Of a stretch of 64,000 bases of DNA, positions 50,983 to 59,741 are shown one piece after another. Position numbers and translations under genes: made by a program. Origin of the DNA: Flavobacterium notoginsengisoli (GTDB lineage Bacteria; Bacteroidota; Bacteroidia; Flavobacteriales; Flavobacteriaceae); the NCBI RefSeq assembly GCF_014207905.1, contig NZ_JACHLB010000002.1, forward strand, positions 620,001 to 684,000, read 5' to 3'. The notes under the pieces are model-generated. The model had not been told where the DNA came from, did not search any database, and worked only from the letters and a program-made list of their open reading frames with translations. Numbering within the stretch: the first letter of the stretch is position 1; each line of letters starts with the position of its first letter.

Positions 50983-52080
50983 ATGATAAAAAGAATTAAA
51001 ATCGAAGCGTACCAAGTGGGATTGCTTTTCGAAAACAGAAAATTAGTAAAAGTATTAGAAGAAGGTCAGCACTGGATTTTTCGAGACAAAAATGTAACGA
51101 TTTATGATTTAAACGCAGTTTTTAATGCGCCTTTTGAATTGAATATTTTATTGCAAAATGAAGTTTTGGCTTCAATGTTGGACGTTGTTGAGGTTGCCGA
51201 TAATGAGATTGTTTTACATTTTATAAACGGAAATTTTAAAGGAACGCTGACTTCTGGAAGACATACTTTCTGGAAAGGAATTGTAAAAAACGAATTTAGA
51301 ACAGCAGATCTTTCTAAAATTGAAATCACAGAAAATATTTCAGTAAACTTATTGGAACATAATCAATTAAAGTACTTTGTTCGAAAATTTATCGTGGCAA
51401 GTAATGACAAAGCATTGCTTTTTGTGAATGGAACTTTTATACGAGAATTAAAATCTGGAACGCATTATTTCTGGAATAACGCTATTACAATTGAAGTTAA
51501 AACTGTCGATGCAAGACAGCAGCAGCTAGAAATTTCTGGACAGGAATTATTAACTAAAGACAAAGCTGGATTGAGAATCAATTTCTTTGTGAGATACCAA
51601 GTTGTTGATATTATGAAAGCTTTGGTCGAAAATAAAGACTTTGAAAAACAGTTGTATGTTGCCATGCAGTTGGCTTTAAGAGCTTTTGTTGGCGGACTAA
51701 CTTTAGATGAATTATTGAGTAGAAAAGATGCTATTGCGGAGGCTATTTTAGAAGAAGCAAAAGCTAAAATCAAAGATTTGGGTTTGAATATTTCTGATGC
51801 TGGGATAAGAGATATAATTCTTCCTGGAGATATGAAAGAAATCATGAATCAAGTTTTGGTTGCCGAGAAAAAAGCGCAAGCCAATAGTATTATGAGAAGA
51901 GAAGAAACTGCCGCAACAAGAAGTTTGCTAAATACAGCAAAATTGATGGAAGAAAACGAAATGTTGTGGAAATTGAAAGAGATGGAATACGTTGAAAAAA
52001 TTGCCGATAAAATTGGAGAAATTACAATTTCAGGAGGCGGAAACGTAATTGGTCAATTGAAGGAAATCTTCGTGAAATAA
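50983..52080 (+). CDS. SPFH/band-7 (slipin-like) protein of RNA repair
   Basis: A protein of 365 residues lacking the N-terminal membrane hairpin of normal slipins, so it is probably cytosolic. The first 175 residues hold three related modules with the pattern LLFxNxxFxxxLxxGxHxFW (near 15-35, 75-95 and 145-165). The SPFH domain follows (TIEVKTVDARQQQLEISGQE, then AGLRINFFVRYQVVD), then a helical C-terminal region of about 110 residues rich in Glu, Ala and Lys. SPFH proteins next to RNA ligases are proposed scaffolds for a tRNA-like RNA (Burroughs and Aravind). This fits: its leader contains tRNA-like elements under the same operator as rtcB. Confidence 0.85.
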   Translation: MIKRIKIEAYQVGLLFENRKLVKVLEEGQHWIFRDKNVTIYDLNAVFNAPFELNILLQNEVLASMLDVVEVADNEIVLHFINGNFKGTLTSGRHTFWKGIVKNEFRTADLSKIEITENISVNLLEHNQLKYFVRKFIVASNDKALLFVNGTFIRELKSGTHYFWNNAITIEVKTVDARQQQLEISGQELLTKDKAGLRINFFVRYQVVDIMKALVENKDFEKQLYVAMQLALRAFVGGLTLDELLSRKDAIAEAILEEAKAKIKDLGLNISDAGIRDIILPGDMKEIMNQVLVAEKKAQANSIMRREETAATRSLLNTAKLMEENEMLWKLKEMEYVEKIADKIGEITISGGGNVIGQLKEIFVK

Positions 52081-52123
52081 AATCTCCTTATGTGAGAATA
52101 ATAAAATATTTAAAAAAAAAAAA

Positions 52124-52669
52124 ATGAAAACTACAGATAAAATTATCATTATCGATTTAGAAGCCACATGTTGGCAGGGTGCGGTCCCAAAAGGGCAGGA
52201 AAATGAAATTATTGAAATCGGTTTAGCGGTTTTAGATACCCAAACGGGAGAAATTAGCAAGAATCAAGGCATTTTGATAAAGCCTCAGCGTTCAAATGTA
52301 AGTCCGTTTTGTACAGAATTAACCACGATAACTCAGGATTTGCTTGATAAAAATGGAGTTCTTTTTGAGGACGCCATTAATCAGTTAGTTGATCAATACA
52401 ATCCCGATTTATATACTTGGGCAAGTTACGGCCAATATGATTTGAATATGCTTAAAAAACAATGTAAATCGTTTGGGGTTTCCTATCCAATGGCAGATGA
52501 ACACATTAATGTAAAAGAATATTTTGCAGGGAAATTTGGTCTAGTAAAACCAACTGGAATGAATGGTGCACTTGCATTGCTTAATATTCCGCTAGAAGGA
52601 ACTCATCACCGTGGAATTGATGATGCAAAAAACATTGCTAAGATTTTGAATTGGTGTTTGAAAAATTAG
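52124..52669 (+). CDS. ERI-1/RNase T-like 3'-5' exonuclease
   Basis: A 181-residue DEDDh exonuclease. The catalytic residues can be placed: Asp11 and Glu13 in IIIDLEATCW, Asp106 in YGQYDLNML, and His162 with Asp167 in HHRGIDDAKN. The ENEIIEIGLAVLD segment is typical of the ERI-1/KapD branch, which trims structured RNA 3' ends. It starts 43 bases after the SPFH gene and is probably in its operon; it may trim damaged or tRNA-like RNA. Confidence 0.88.
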   Translation: MKTTDKIIIIDLEATCWQGAVPKGQENEIIEIGLAVLDTQTGEISKNQGILIKPQRSNVSPFCTELTTITQDLLDKNGVLFEDAINQLVDQYNPDLYTWASYGQYDLNMLKKQCKSFGVSYPMADEHINVKEYFAGKFGLVKPTGMNGALALLNIPLEGTHHRGIDDAKNIAKILNWCLKN

Positions 52670-52718
52670 AATTTTATAAAGAAAAAACACTACAAGTTAA
52701 TTAAGGATAGCTGTAATA

Positions 52719-52751
52719 GGAAACTGCAAATTATTAGTATTTGTAGTTTCC
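52719..52751 (+). terminator. Terminator after exonuclease gene
   Basis: GGAAACTGCAAAT pairs with ATTTGTAGTTTCC with one G-U and a 7-base loop, followed by ATTTTATT. It separates the repair unit from the MoxR operon. A TATATTTG at 52816-52823 may be the next promoter. Confidence 0.65.
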
Positions 52752-52907
52752 ATTTTATTATAGAAATCAGTTGTTTTCGAGCATATAATTATTTAGCAAA
52801 TCTCAGATTTAATGATATATTTGTTACCAAGCATTTAGCAAGAATAGGCTTATAAACAGTTGGCTTTAAAAAAGTATTAGAAGTCAAAAAAAAGCGGTAT
52901 AATTTGC

Positions 52908-53540
52908 ATGATTATGAGTAAACCAAAAACACCTTTTTTAGAAACGATTTACCATCTTAGAACCATAGAGCAAATTATTTTGTATAATAAAGTAATAGCT
53001 ATTTCTGAAAAGGAAGAAACAGAAACGATTCAGTTTCTGGAAACTGAATATGAAAAAGAGATTTTAGAATATCCCGGAACAGCGCCAAAATTTAATCCAC
53101 AAGCGGCCTTATGGGGAGCTAAAACAATATATATATCGGCACAATTGCTATTAAATCGAGAACATAAAATAAGTGATCTTGAAGTGCTTTTATCAGATTA
53201 TAAAGGAAAGCAAAATGCCTCGGCAATTCTTTCTGCAGATTTGTGTCTTCGTTTTTTACCTCAAATTATAGCTGAAATGAAAAGAGTAGATCCTGAAGAT
53301 TTGGTTGTTCCAATTTTGGAGAAGCATATTTCAAGATTTCATTATTCAGCAATTGGATCTGATATCGAAATCGAAAATATAGATTATGAAAATATTGCCA
53401 AAAATGATTGTTTGCTGCAGCTTTACATTGATCGTATTGTACATAGGAAAGCAATAAAATTTGCTCAGTCAGATTTCATTAAAAAACAATTAGAAATAGG
53501 ATTTGGAGACTACCAAAAACTATTTTGGACACAACTTTAA
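52908..53540 (+). CDS. Helical protein heading MoxR-bpX operon
   Basis: A protein of 210 residues, mostly helical, with PGTAPKFNPQAALWGAKTIY near residue 55 and DRIVHRKAIKFAQSDFIKKQ near 175. It begins the five-gene unit that ends at 59685, 33 bases before the MoxR gene. It is likely one of the helical partners of MoxR-vWA-bpX ternary systems, but I cannot name its family. An ATG six bases later is an equally good start. Confidence 0.6.
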   Translation: MIMSKPKTPFLETIYHLRTIEQIILYNKVIAISEKEETETIQFLETEYEKEILEYPGTAPKFNPQAALWGAKTIYISAQLLLNREHKISDLEVLLSDYKGKQNASAILSADLCLRFLPQIIAEMKRVDPEDLVVPILEKHISRFHYSAIGSDIEIENIDYENIAKNDCLLQLYIDRIVHRKAIKFAQSDFIKKQLEIGFGDYQKLFWTQL

Positions 53541-53573
53541 AATAAACGAATTAATAAAAATAGAAGTAAAATA

Positions 53574-54704
53574 ATGAATGCTACAGCTAAATTAAATGCC
53601 GTTTTAAAACATATAAAAGAAACTTTTGTTGGAAAAAATGAAATTATAGACCTTTTAGGAATTGGATTATTGGCTAGAGAAAATGCTTTTTTGTTAGGAC
53701 CTCCAGGAACTGCAAAAAGTGCTATTGTCAGATCTTTATCGAAAGGTATTGAAGGCGATAAAAACTTCGAATATCTTTTAACTCGTTTTACAGAACCCAA
53801 TGAGATTTTTGGCCCTTTTGATATTCGAAAACTAAAAGAAGGTGAATTAGTAACAAATACAGATGGGATGATGCCAGAAGCTTCAATGGTTTTTCTAGAT
53901 GAGATTTTTAACGCCAATTCTGCTATTTTGAATAGTTTACTAATGGCGCTCAATGAGAAAATATTTCGTCGTGGTAAAGAAACTAAAAAATTACCCGCTC
54001 TTATGTTTGTTGGAGCAAGTAACGTTTTGCCTGAAGATGAAGCATTAAACGCTTTGCTAGATCGTTTCTTAATTCGTATTAATTGTGATTATGTAGAACC
54101 AGACTTATTGCACGAAGTTTTATTGGCTGGATGGAGATTAGAAGGCTCTGAAGTAAGAGAAAATCCAACAATTTCGGCTGATGAAGTCCGTGAATTACAG
54201 ATACTTTGCCGTAAAGTAGATTTAACAGCAATTCGAAAAGAATATGTTGATATTATCCACAGTCTTCGAAATACAGGAATTAAAGTGTCTGACAGACGTG
54301 CTGTAAAGCTTCAAAACCTTATAGCTGCAAGTGCCTTAATGTGTGGTCGAAATGAAGCAATTGTTTCTGATTTTTGGGTGCTGAAATATATTTGGGATAA
54401 CGAAGAACAAATCGAAATTTTAGAAGGAATTATTAATAAGATTATCGAAAAAGATAATTCTGCCTCAGCACATCCGCAGGCATTATACAATAAAACGCCA
54501 GATGCCGAAAGCGTAATGAAAGAAGTTAATTATCTAACAGAGAAATGGCAAGATGAAAACCTTTCTTTTGAAGAGCAAAACGTAATTAAAGATAAGCTGA
54601 GATATATTCAGACACGTTGTGATTGGATTAAAGATGTAGAGCAAAAAAAGTATATCCAGAATCATATAGAATCTTTGTGGCAGAAAATTCTACAAACTAT
54701 TTAA
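53574..54704 (+). CDS. MoxR/RavA-type AAA+ ATPase
   Basis: A AAA+ ATPase of 376 residues. Walker A is GPPGTAKS at 42-49 (Lys48), Walker B SMVFLDEIF with Asp109-Glu110. GASNVLPEDEALNALLDRFL supplies sensor 1 and the arginine finger region. The form is closest to RavA. These enzymes use ATP to remodel a vWA partner, here the protein at 55410-57950. The next gene starts one base after its stop, so translation is coupled. Confidence 0.92.
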   Translation: MNATAKLNAVLKHIKETFVGKNEIIDLLGIGLLARENAFLLGPPGTAKSAIVRSLSKGIEGDKNFEYLLTRFTEPNEIFGPFDIRKLKEGELVTNTDGMMPEASMVFLDEIFNANSAILNSLLMALNEKIFRRGKETKKLPALMFVGASNVLPEDEALNALLDRFLIRINCDYVEPDLLHEVLLAGWRLEGSEVRENPTISADEVRELQILCRKVDLTAIRKEYVDIIHSLRNTGIKVSDRRAVKLQNLIAASALMCGRNEAIVSDFWVLKYIWDNEEQIEILEGIINKIIEKDNSASAHPQALYNKTPDAESVMKEVNYLTEKWQDENLSFEEQNVIKDKLRYIQTRCDWIKDVEQKKYIQNHIESLWQKILQTI

Positions 54705-54705
54705 A

Positions 54706-55404
54706 ATGTATTTTTTAGAAATAAATAAAGAGCATAAGGAATTTTTAGGAGCAATAAGACATTGGGAGAATTTAAAAGTTGCTTTTGAGTCGGATGTGAT
54801 TTGGGTTAAAGATTTTTCTTTTGCACAGATTAGTTCACCGGAAATGCTACAAATTCCGTACACAAAATTATATGAGCTAAAAGAAAATTTACTTTTTGAA
54901 AAAGATAAACTTCTGCCTCTAAAAAAGCTTCCTTCGGGATTATTATGGACACCAATTTTAAGGGCTTTACCTATTTTGCTGCCAAAGTTTAATCATAACT
55001 TTTTTGGCATTAATCAAAAAGTTAAGATGACTTTGAAACCTTCAGAAAATACCAGAGAAGCATATGCCTTATTGGTGGATTGTGAAGAATTGAAAACATA
55101 TATCGAATCTGCTCCAAAATATAGATTGGAACCTTTACGCTGGATTGTTTTTGATAAAAAAGCATTGATTATCGGAACTCCTTTATTGCCATTAAAAGGC
55201 GATACATATTGGTTTGAAAATAATTTTCTAATGCCCTCTGGATATGATTTCGAATGGAATGCTTTAACTAAAATAATGCAGAAAAAATTAAACCCGACAG
55301 AAGAAAATATTGTGCTTTGGAACACAGACAATACTTATTTTAATATACCAATTATAAACTTTAAACCGCTTTCTATAAGCTCATTTCGCTTAACTTTTTC
55401 ATAA
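54706..55404 (+). CDS. Small bpX-like component of ternary system
   Basis: A protein of 232 residues with no recognisable catalytic motif. It is beta-rich in the second half (YRLEPLRWIVFDKKALIIGT, PLLPLKGDTYWFENNFLMPS). It sits between the MoxR ATPase and the vWA protein, the position taken by the small bpX-family proteins in MoxR-vWA-beta-propeller systems (Aravind group). The exact bpX class is not assigned. Confidence 0.6.
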   Translation: MYFLEINKEHKEFLGAIRHWENLKVAFESDVIWVKDFSFAQISSPEMLQIPYTKLYELKENLLFEKDKLLPLKKLPSGLLWTPILRALPILLPKFNHNFFGINQKVKMTLKPSENTREAYALLVDCEELKTYIESAPKYRLEPLRWIVFDKKALIIGTPLLPLKGDTYWFENNFLMPSGYDFEWNALTKIMQKKLNPTEENIVLWNTDNTYFNIPIINFKPLSISSFRLTFS

Positions 55405-55409
55405 ATAAA

Positions 55410-57950
55410 ATGGAACTAGAAAAATACGTTCAATCTTTTGAAGATTATTTTTGGGAATTTGATAGTCGGCTTTCTTCTGATAATGGAAGTGAGGTCATAT
55501 CAATTCCGAACACATTTACCATTGCTTACGAAGAATTTATTTTTGAAATTTTAGAGTTTTTATCTGATGATGGTTTTCCGCCATTTGGCTCGCTTTTACT
55601 TGCTATAATAGGAACAAATCAAGAAAATGAAGGTTCTATTTATGTGATAAGCCTTAAAGCGGAAGAGAAGATTAAATTAAACAAAGCTTCGTATGCTAAT
55701 CCTGAGGGTGAGTTCTTCAGAGTTGGTGCAGTGATAGACTTTTTAAAAATATTATCGTCTCTACCAGAAGAATATAAAAGAGGCGAAAAACGTTTAGAGC
55801 TTTTTCAGACAATTTTTCATGATTGCCATAAAAGAGTTTCGTCAGAAAAGGCAAAAAAAATACTTGATGAATATCGTGAGAAGAAAAAAAATGGAATAAA
55901 ATTTCAAGACAAACAGCCTTTTAATCTGGGTAATTTTATTAAAGATTTTAGAACAATCGCACTTTTAAAAGCAAAGTTTCCAACGGTTCAGTCGATTTTA
56001 GATGCTATGGCAAATTTACCGCAACAGGATTTAAATGATAAGTTGGAAGATGAAATTTTAGAAGAAAAAAAACTATCTGAGAATGTAACCGATTTTGTAG
56101 ATCAGCTAATTGAAGATGATAGGACATTTCAAGTTGGAAGTTTGATAAAACGTTTATGGTCTGGTTTAAATATTCCGTTACATCATAATCATCCTAGCCA
56201 ACAGCCTTTAGGAGGCATTTCAGACTTGACTAATAAAGGAGATTTTGATAAACTGGTCATCTCTGAATTTGCTCATGATGACGATGTTTTTATGTCCAGA
56301 ATTGCAAATAATGAAGCTTTATATATACAAAGAGAAGTTCCGCCAGAAGCAGATAAATTTCAGCGTATTTTGTTGATTGACGTTTCTCTTAAAAACTGGG
56401 GAAATCCTAAAATTTTGTCTTTTGCTTCAGCAATTGCGATTGCAAGACATCCTAAGACCGATATTGAGTGTAAAGTTTTTGCCGTTGGAGATTCATTCAA
56501 AGAAATTTCATTGGATAATATCAATGAAATAATTTATTCTTTAGGCGAACTTAATGGAAAACTAGAATGCTCAAAAGGACTTGATGCCTTTTTTAAAGAA
56601 AATAAAATTGAAAGCAAAAATCAGGAAGTGTTTCTTTTTTCTTCAGAAGAAAGTTTAAAACTCGCTCCTATGCAAAAAGCGCTAAGTGATTATTTTTCTG
56701 AGATTAAGTATGTTTTTGAAATGGAATTGGAAAGCATTAAAATCTTCAAAAACCATAATAAAGGCAGGAAAATGTTACAGCATATTATTATGCCGTTAGA
56801 TGAATTGTGGGTAAGAGACCACACAAAAAAGTATGCCGTAAAAGACCTTTCAGAAAATACAATTCCATTATTTTATCCTGTAGAAAGAACTTATCAAAAC
56901 ATATTTTCTTATGAGAATGAGAGTTTTGTTTACATGAATAATAGTCTGTTTAAGTTTGGTGATGAAAAATTTGAAAAAGGTTTTGTAAAAATAGCTTCGA
57001 ATCTTCCTTTTAAAAATGGAAATTTTGCGATGAAAGTAAATAGCGAAGGAGAAAGAATCTTGTTGTATAATTATTTTAATTTCAGGCAATATGTTAGCAC
57101 AATTAATCTGAATACTTATGAACTAAAAAACAGTGGAGATTTTGCTAGTGAAATAAATGCAGGAAATGTAAAAGTATTTGAACATGAAAACGAATTCTAT
57201 TTTACAGATAATATTAATTTTTGGCTTATTGATGATGATTTTAAGGCAAACAAACTTGATGGAGTTGATATAAAAAAAGTTTATGATAATTATTTTCAAA
57301 AAAGATCTGTGTTTGTAAATCTTTTTAAAAGTTCAAAAATAAAATACAATATCATTAAAAAATTAGATGCTGCAGTAATTGAAGAAGGAAATTTAAAAAT
57401 AAACGATTATTACATTTCAAACTTGTTATTTCAGAAATACAGAAACTTTATGAGAAAACCTTCTGAAGTTTTTTTTGAAGAAAGAGTGAATTTGATTCTC
57501 AAAAACAAAGGAACATCAGCTGTTAATTTATTTAAAACGCTAAAACAATTTACCGATAAAAGTCCGCTGGAAATTAAAGAAATTATAGACTACGATTTTA
57601 GTGTCATTCTTAGTAACGTAAATCGAGATGAAGCAGAAAAGTTAAAGAAAGAAATAGAAAAAAACGGTGATGTTTGTTACATAGAAACACAATATTTAAT
57701 CACTGCAGACGGAAGTAAAATAACGAATCAAAATGGAATTCTGATTTTTGAAAGCAGCAATAAGCAGATAGAAACGTTTTATATTCCTTTTGTAATTAAT
57801 ATTCCAACTGCCATGGCATCAAAGACAGAGTTTACAGGAAACAACTATTTTATTTCGAAAGAATACCAGCAAATGAGTATGGATACCGAGGTTTTTAGGG
57901 AAAAGTATCTTAATTCTTTTATTCAGAATATATTAAACCATGGAGCTTAA
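55410..57950 (+). CDS. vWA and bpX beta-propeller protein
   Basis: A protein of 846 residues. The first 280 are helical and charged. A von Willebrand A-like domain follows (about 300-470), starting FQRILLIDVSLKNW; the metal motif should read DxSxS, but here it is Asp324-Val-Ser326-Leu-Lys328, so one ligand is lost. A beta-propeller-like region with repeated strand blocks spans about 480-690 (FSYENESFVYMNNSLFKFGD, EHENEFYFTDNINFWLIDDD). A helical tail completes it (700-846). This is the ternary-system partner of MoxR. Its stop overlaps the next gene by 11 bases. Confidence 0.75.
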   Translation: MELEKYVQSFEDYFWEFDSRLSSDNGSEVISIPNTFTIAYEEFIFEILEFLSDDGFPPFGSLLLAIIGTNQENEGSIYVISLKAEEKIKLNKASYANPEGEFFRVGAVIDFLKILSSLPEEYKRGEKRLELFQTIFHDCHKRVSSEKAKKILDEYREKKKNGIKFQDKQPFNLGNFIKDFRTIALLKAKFPTVQSILDAMANLPQQDLNDKLEDEILEEKKLSENVTDFVDQLIEDDRTFQVGSLIKRLWSGLNIPLHHNHPSQQPLGGISDLTNKGDFDKLVISEFAHDDDVFMSRIANNEALYIQREVPPEADKFQRILLIDVSLKNWGNPKILSFASAIAIARHPKTDIECKVFAVGDSFKEISLDNINEIIYSLGELNGKLECSKGLDAFFKENKIESKNQEVFLFSSEESLKLAPMQKALSDYFSEIKYVFEMELESIKIFKNHNKGRKMLQHIIMPLDELWVRDHTKKYAVKDLSENTIPLFYPVERTYQNIFSYENESFVYMNNSLFKFGDEKFEKGFVKIASNLPFKNGNFAMKVNSEGERILLYNYFNFRQYVSTINLNTYELKNSGDFASEINAGNVKVFEHENEFYFTDNINFWLIDDDFKANKLDGVDIKKVYDNYFQKRSVFVNLFKSSKIKYNIIKKLDAAVIEEGNLKINDYYISNLLFQKYRNFMRKPSEVFFEERVNLILKNKGTSAVNLFKTLKQFTDKSPLEIKEIIDYDFSVILSNVNRDEAEKLKKEIEKNGDVCYIETQYLITADGSKITNQNGILIFESSNKQIETFYIPFVINIPTAMASKTEFTGNNYFISKEYQQMSMDTEVFREKYLNSFIQNILNHGA

Positions 57951-59685
57951 ATTAAAGATAAATTCGAAAAATATATTTCCAAAGGAAGGCATTTTTATTA
58001 AAAGTGCCTCTGTGGAAATATGGCTTAAAGAAATTCAAAAAATGGGCCTAGCACTTGATAGTATCAAGGTTTTTCCCATTCCTTCTTCAAAAGCGAATGA
58101 ATTATTTGGTTGCTTGGTTTTCAATAAAAATAAAATCAGTTTAACAGATATTGATAAAAATAACTGTTGCCAATTAGTAGAAAATAAACTTTTTATTCCT
58201 GAATATACGACAATCGAGCCTCAGTTAACAAAAGAAGAATGGACTAAATTGTTCTCTGAATGTTATCATTTTCTGCATCCTGACATTGGTTTGGTAGAAT
58301 TGGATGAAGAGGTTAATTGGAATGATCTCGTTGAGGTTTCGGAAGAAAGAAGCATTAATATTCTAGAGCCATCCAAAACAGTTTCAATTCCTCAATTTAT
58401 TTCTTCTTTCCGTTTAGAAGTTGATGCAGAAAAGATTTTGGAAAACATTGAAAATCCCTATTCAGAAGAGGAAATGATTGAAAATTTGCCATTCAATATC
58501 CAAAAATTATTGAATGGAAATCAGAAGGAAATGGACAAGTTTTTGGCCTTTTTAGAAAAAAAACCTGAAGTAGCTTTAAAAATGGCAATTCCGTTAGATA
58601 CACTTGGAACAGGAAGAGGAGGAGCTTATGGGAAATTTTATTTTGGTTCGAATGGTGGTTCTTTTGGACAAGGAATCGGAGGCATAATTGGAAATCTGAG
58701 TTCTTCGGCTTCAGGAGTATTAAGATGGATTTTTGTTTTGATTTTTGTATCTGTAATTAGAGGCTGTAGCTTTAACAGTAATAGTTTTGGTGATTATCCA
58801 TTTTTTACTGTTCTAATAATTCTATTTGTCGTTGTTTTTATTGTTGCACTTGCATTACAAGGATCTTCTTCACGCTCAATTTCACGCTCTGGAAGTTCTG
58901 CTTTGCTTGATTCGCAACGTTTTAATACATTGCAAGATCGATATGAAAAACTAGCAGAAAAATATATAGAGCAGAAAGAATACTCCAAAGCGGCTCATAT
59001 TTATATAAAGCTGCTTAAGAATTATAATAAAGCAGCAGGAGTTCTTGAAAATGGAGAAATGTATAATGAAGCTGCTGCAATTTATTTAAAGTACCTTAAT
59101 AATAAAGCAAAGGCTGCGGAATGTTATGAAAAAGGACATGCATACAGACAGGCAATTGAAATTTATAAAGAATTAAATCAAGATGAAAAAACTGGCGATT
59201 TGTATTTGATTCTAAAAGAAAAGAAAGAAGCAGATAAATATTTTCAGAAAGTGATTGACAGGTATAAAGCTAATTTTCAGTATGTAAAAGCTTCATTGAT
59301 CTACAAAAATAAGATTGGAAATATTTCTGAAGCACAAGTGCTACTAAGAGAAGGCTGGCGAACCAATAAAGATGCTTACAATTGTTTGAATAATTATTTT
59401 AGTAACATAAAAACAACAGATGAGTTGGCAGAAACTATTTCGGAGGTTTATGGCAAAGATGTTTCAGAAACAAATTCAGAATCTTTTTTACAAGCAATAA
59501 AGCAAGAGTTTAAAAGAGATCAAAAGATGGAAGAATTGACAAAAAATATTGCCTACGAAATAGTAGCCAATAAAATTGATAAGAAACCGGAAATAGCTTT
59601 AGAGTTACTGCATTTTAACGAAAAAAATAGATCAATGCTTAAAGATGTCATGAAGTATAAAATTAAAGCTGGAAAGAAGGCTTAA
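57940..59685 (+). CDS. Membrane TPR-like component of ternary system
   Basis: A protein of 581 residues. The N-terminal 215 residues are soluble and may hold a bpX-like fold. A Gly-rich stretch (222-258) leads to two membrane helices (about 261-275 and 289-306). The C-terminal half (about 325-470) shows TPR-like helical repeats (YEKLAEKYIEQKEYSKAAHI, MYNEAAAIYLKYLNNKAKA, GHAYRQAIEIYKEL). It anchors the system at the membrane and may be the effector or the sensor end. The gene overlaps its upstream neighbour, so it belongs to the operon. Confidence 0.7.
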   Translation: MELKLKINSKNIFPKEGIFIKSASVEIWLKEIQKMGLALDSIKVFPIPSSKANELFGCLVFNKNKISLTDIDKNNCCQLVENKLFIPEYTTIEPQLTKEEWTKLFSECYHFLHPDIGLVELDEEVNWNDLVEVSEERSINILEPSKTVSIPQFISSFRLEVDAEKILENIENPYSEEEMIENLPFNIQKLLNGNQKEMDKFLAFLEKKPEVALKMAIPLDTLGTGRGGAYGKFYFGSNGGSFGQGIGGIIGNLSSSASGVLRWIFVLIFVSVIRGCSFNSNSFGDYPFFTVLIILFVVVFIVALALQGSSSRSISRSGSSALLDSQRFNTLQDRYEKLAEKYIEQKEYSKAAHIYIKLLKNYNKAAGVLENGEMYNEAAAIYLKYLNNKAKAAECYEKGHAYRQAIEIYKELNQDEKTGDLYLILKEKKEADKYFQKVIDRYKANFQYVKASLIYKNKIGNISEAQVLLREGWRTNKDAYNCLNNYFSNIKTTDELAETISEVYGKDVSETNSESFLQAIKQEFKRDQKMEELTKNIAYEIVANKIDKKPEIALELLHFNEKNRSMLKDVMKYKIKAGKKA

Positions 59686-59688
59686 ATA

Positions 59689-59716
59689 AAAACGGCTGTC
59701 AATTGACAGCCGTTTT
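59689..59716. terminator. Perfect palindromic bidirectional terminator
   Basis: AAAACGGCTGTCAA and its exact complement make a 28-base perfect palindrome between the MoxR operon and the convergent acyl-CoA synthetase gene. Confidence 0.8.
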
Positions 59717-59741
59717 CGTTTGGTTATATTATTTTGATTTA

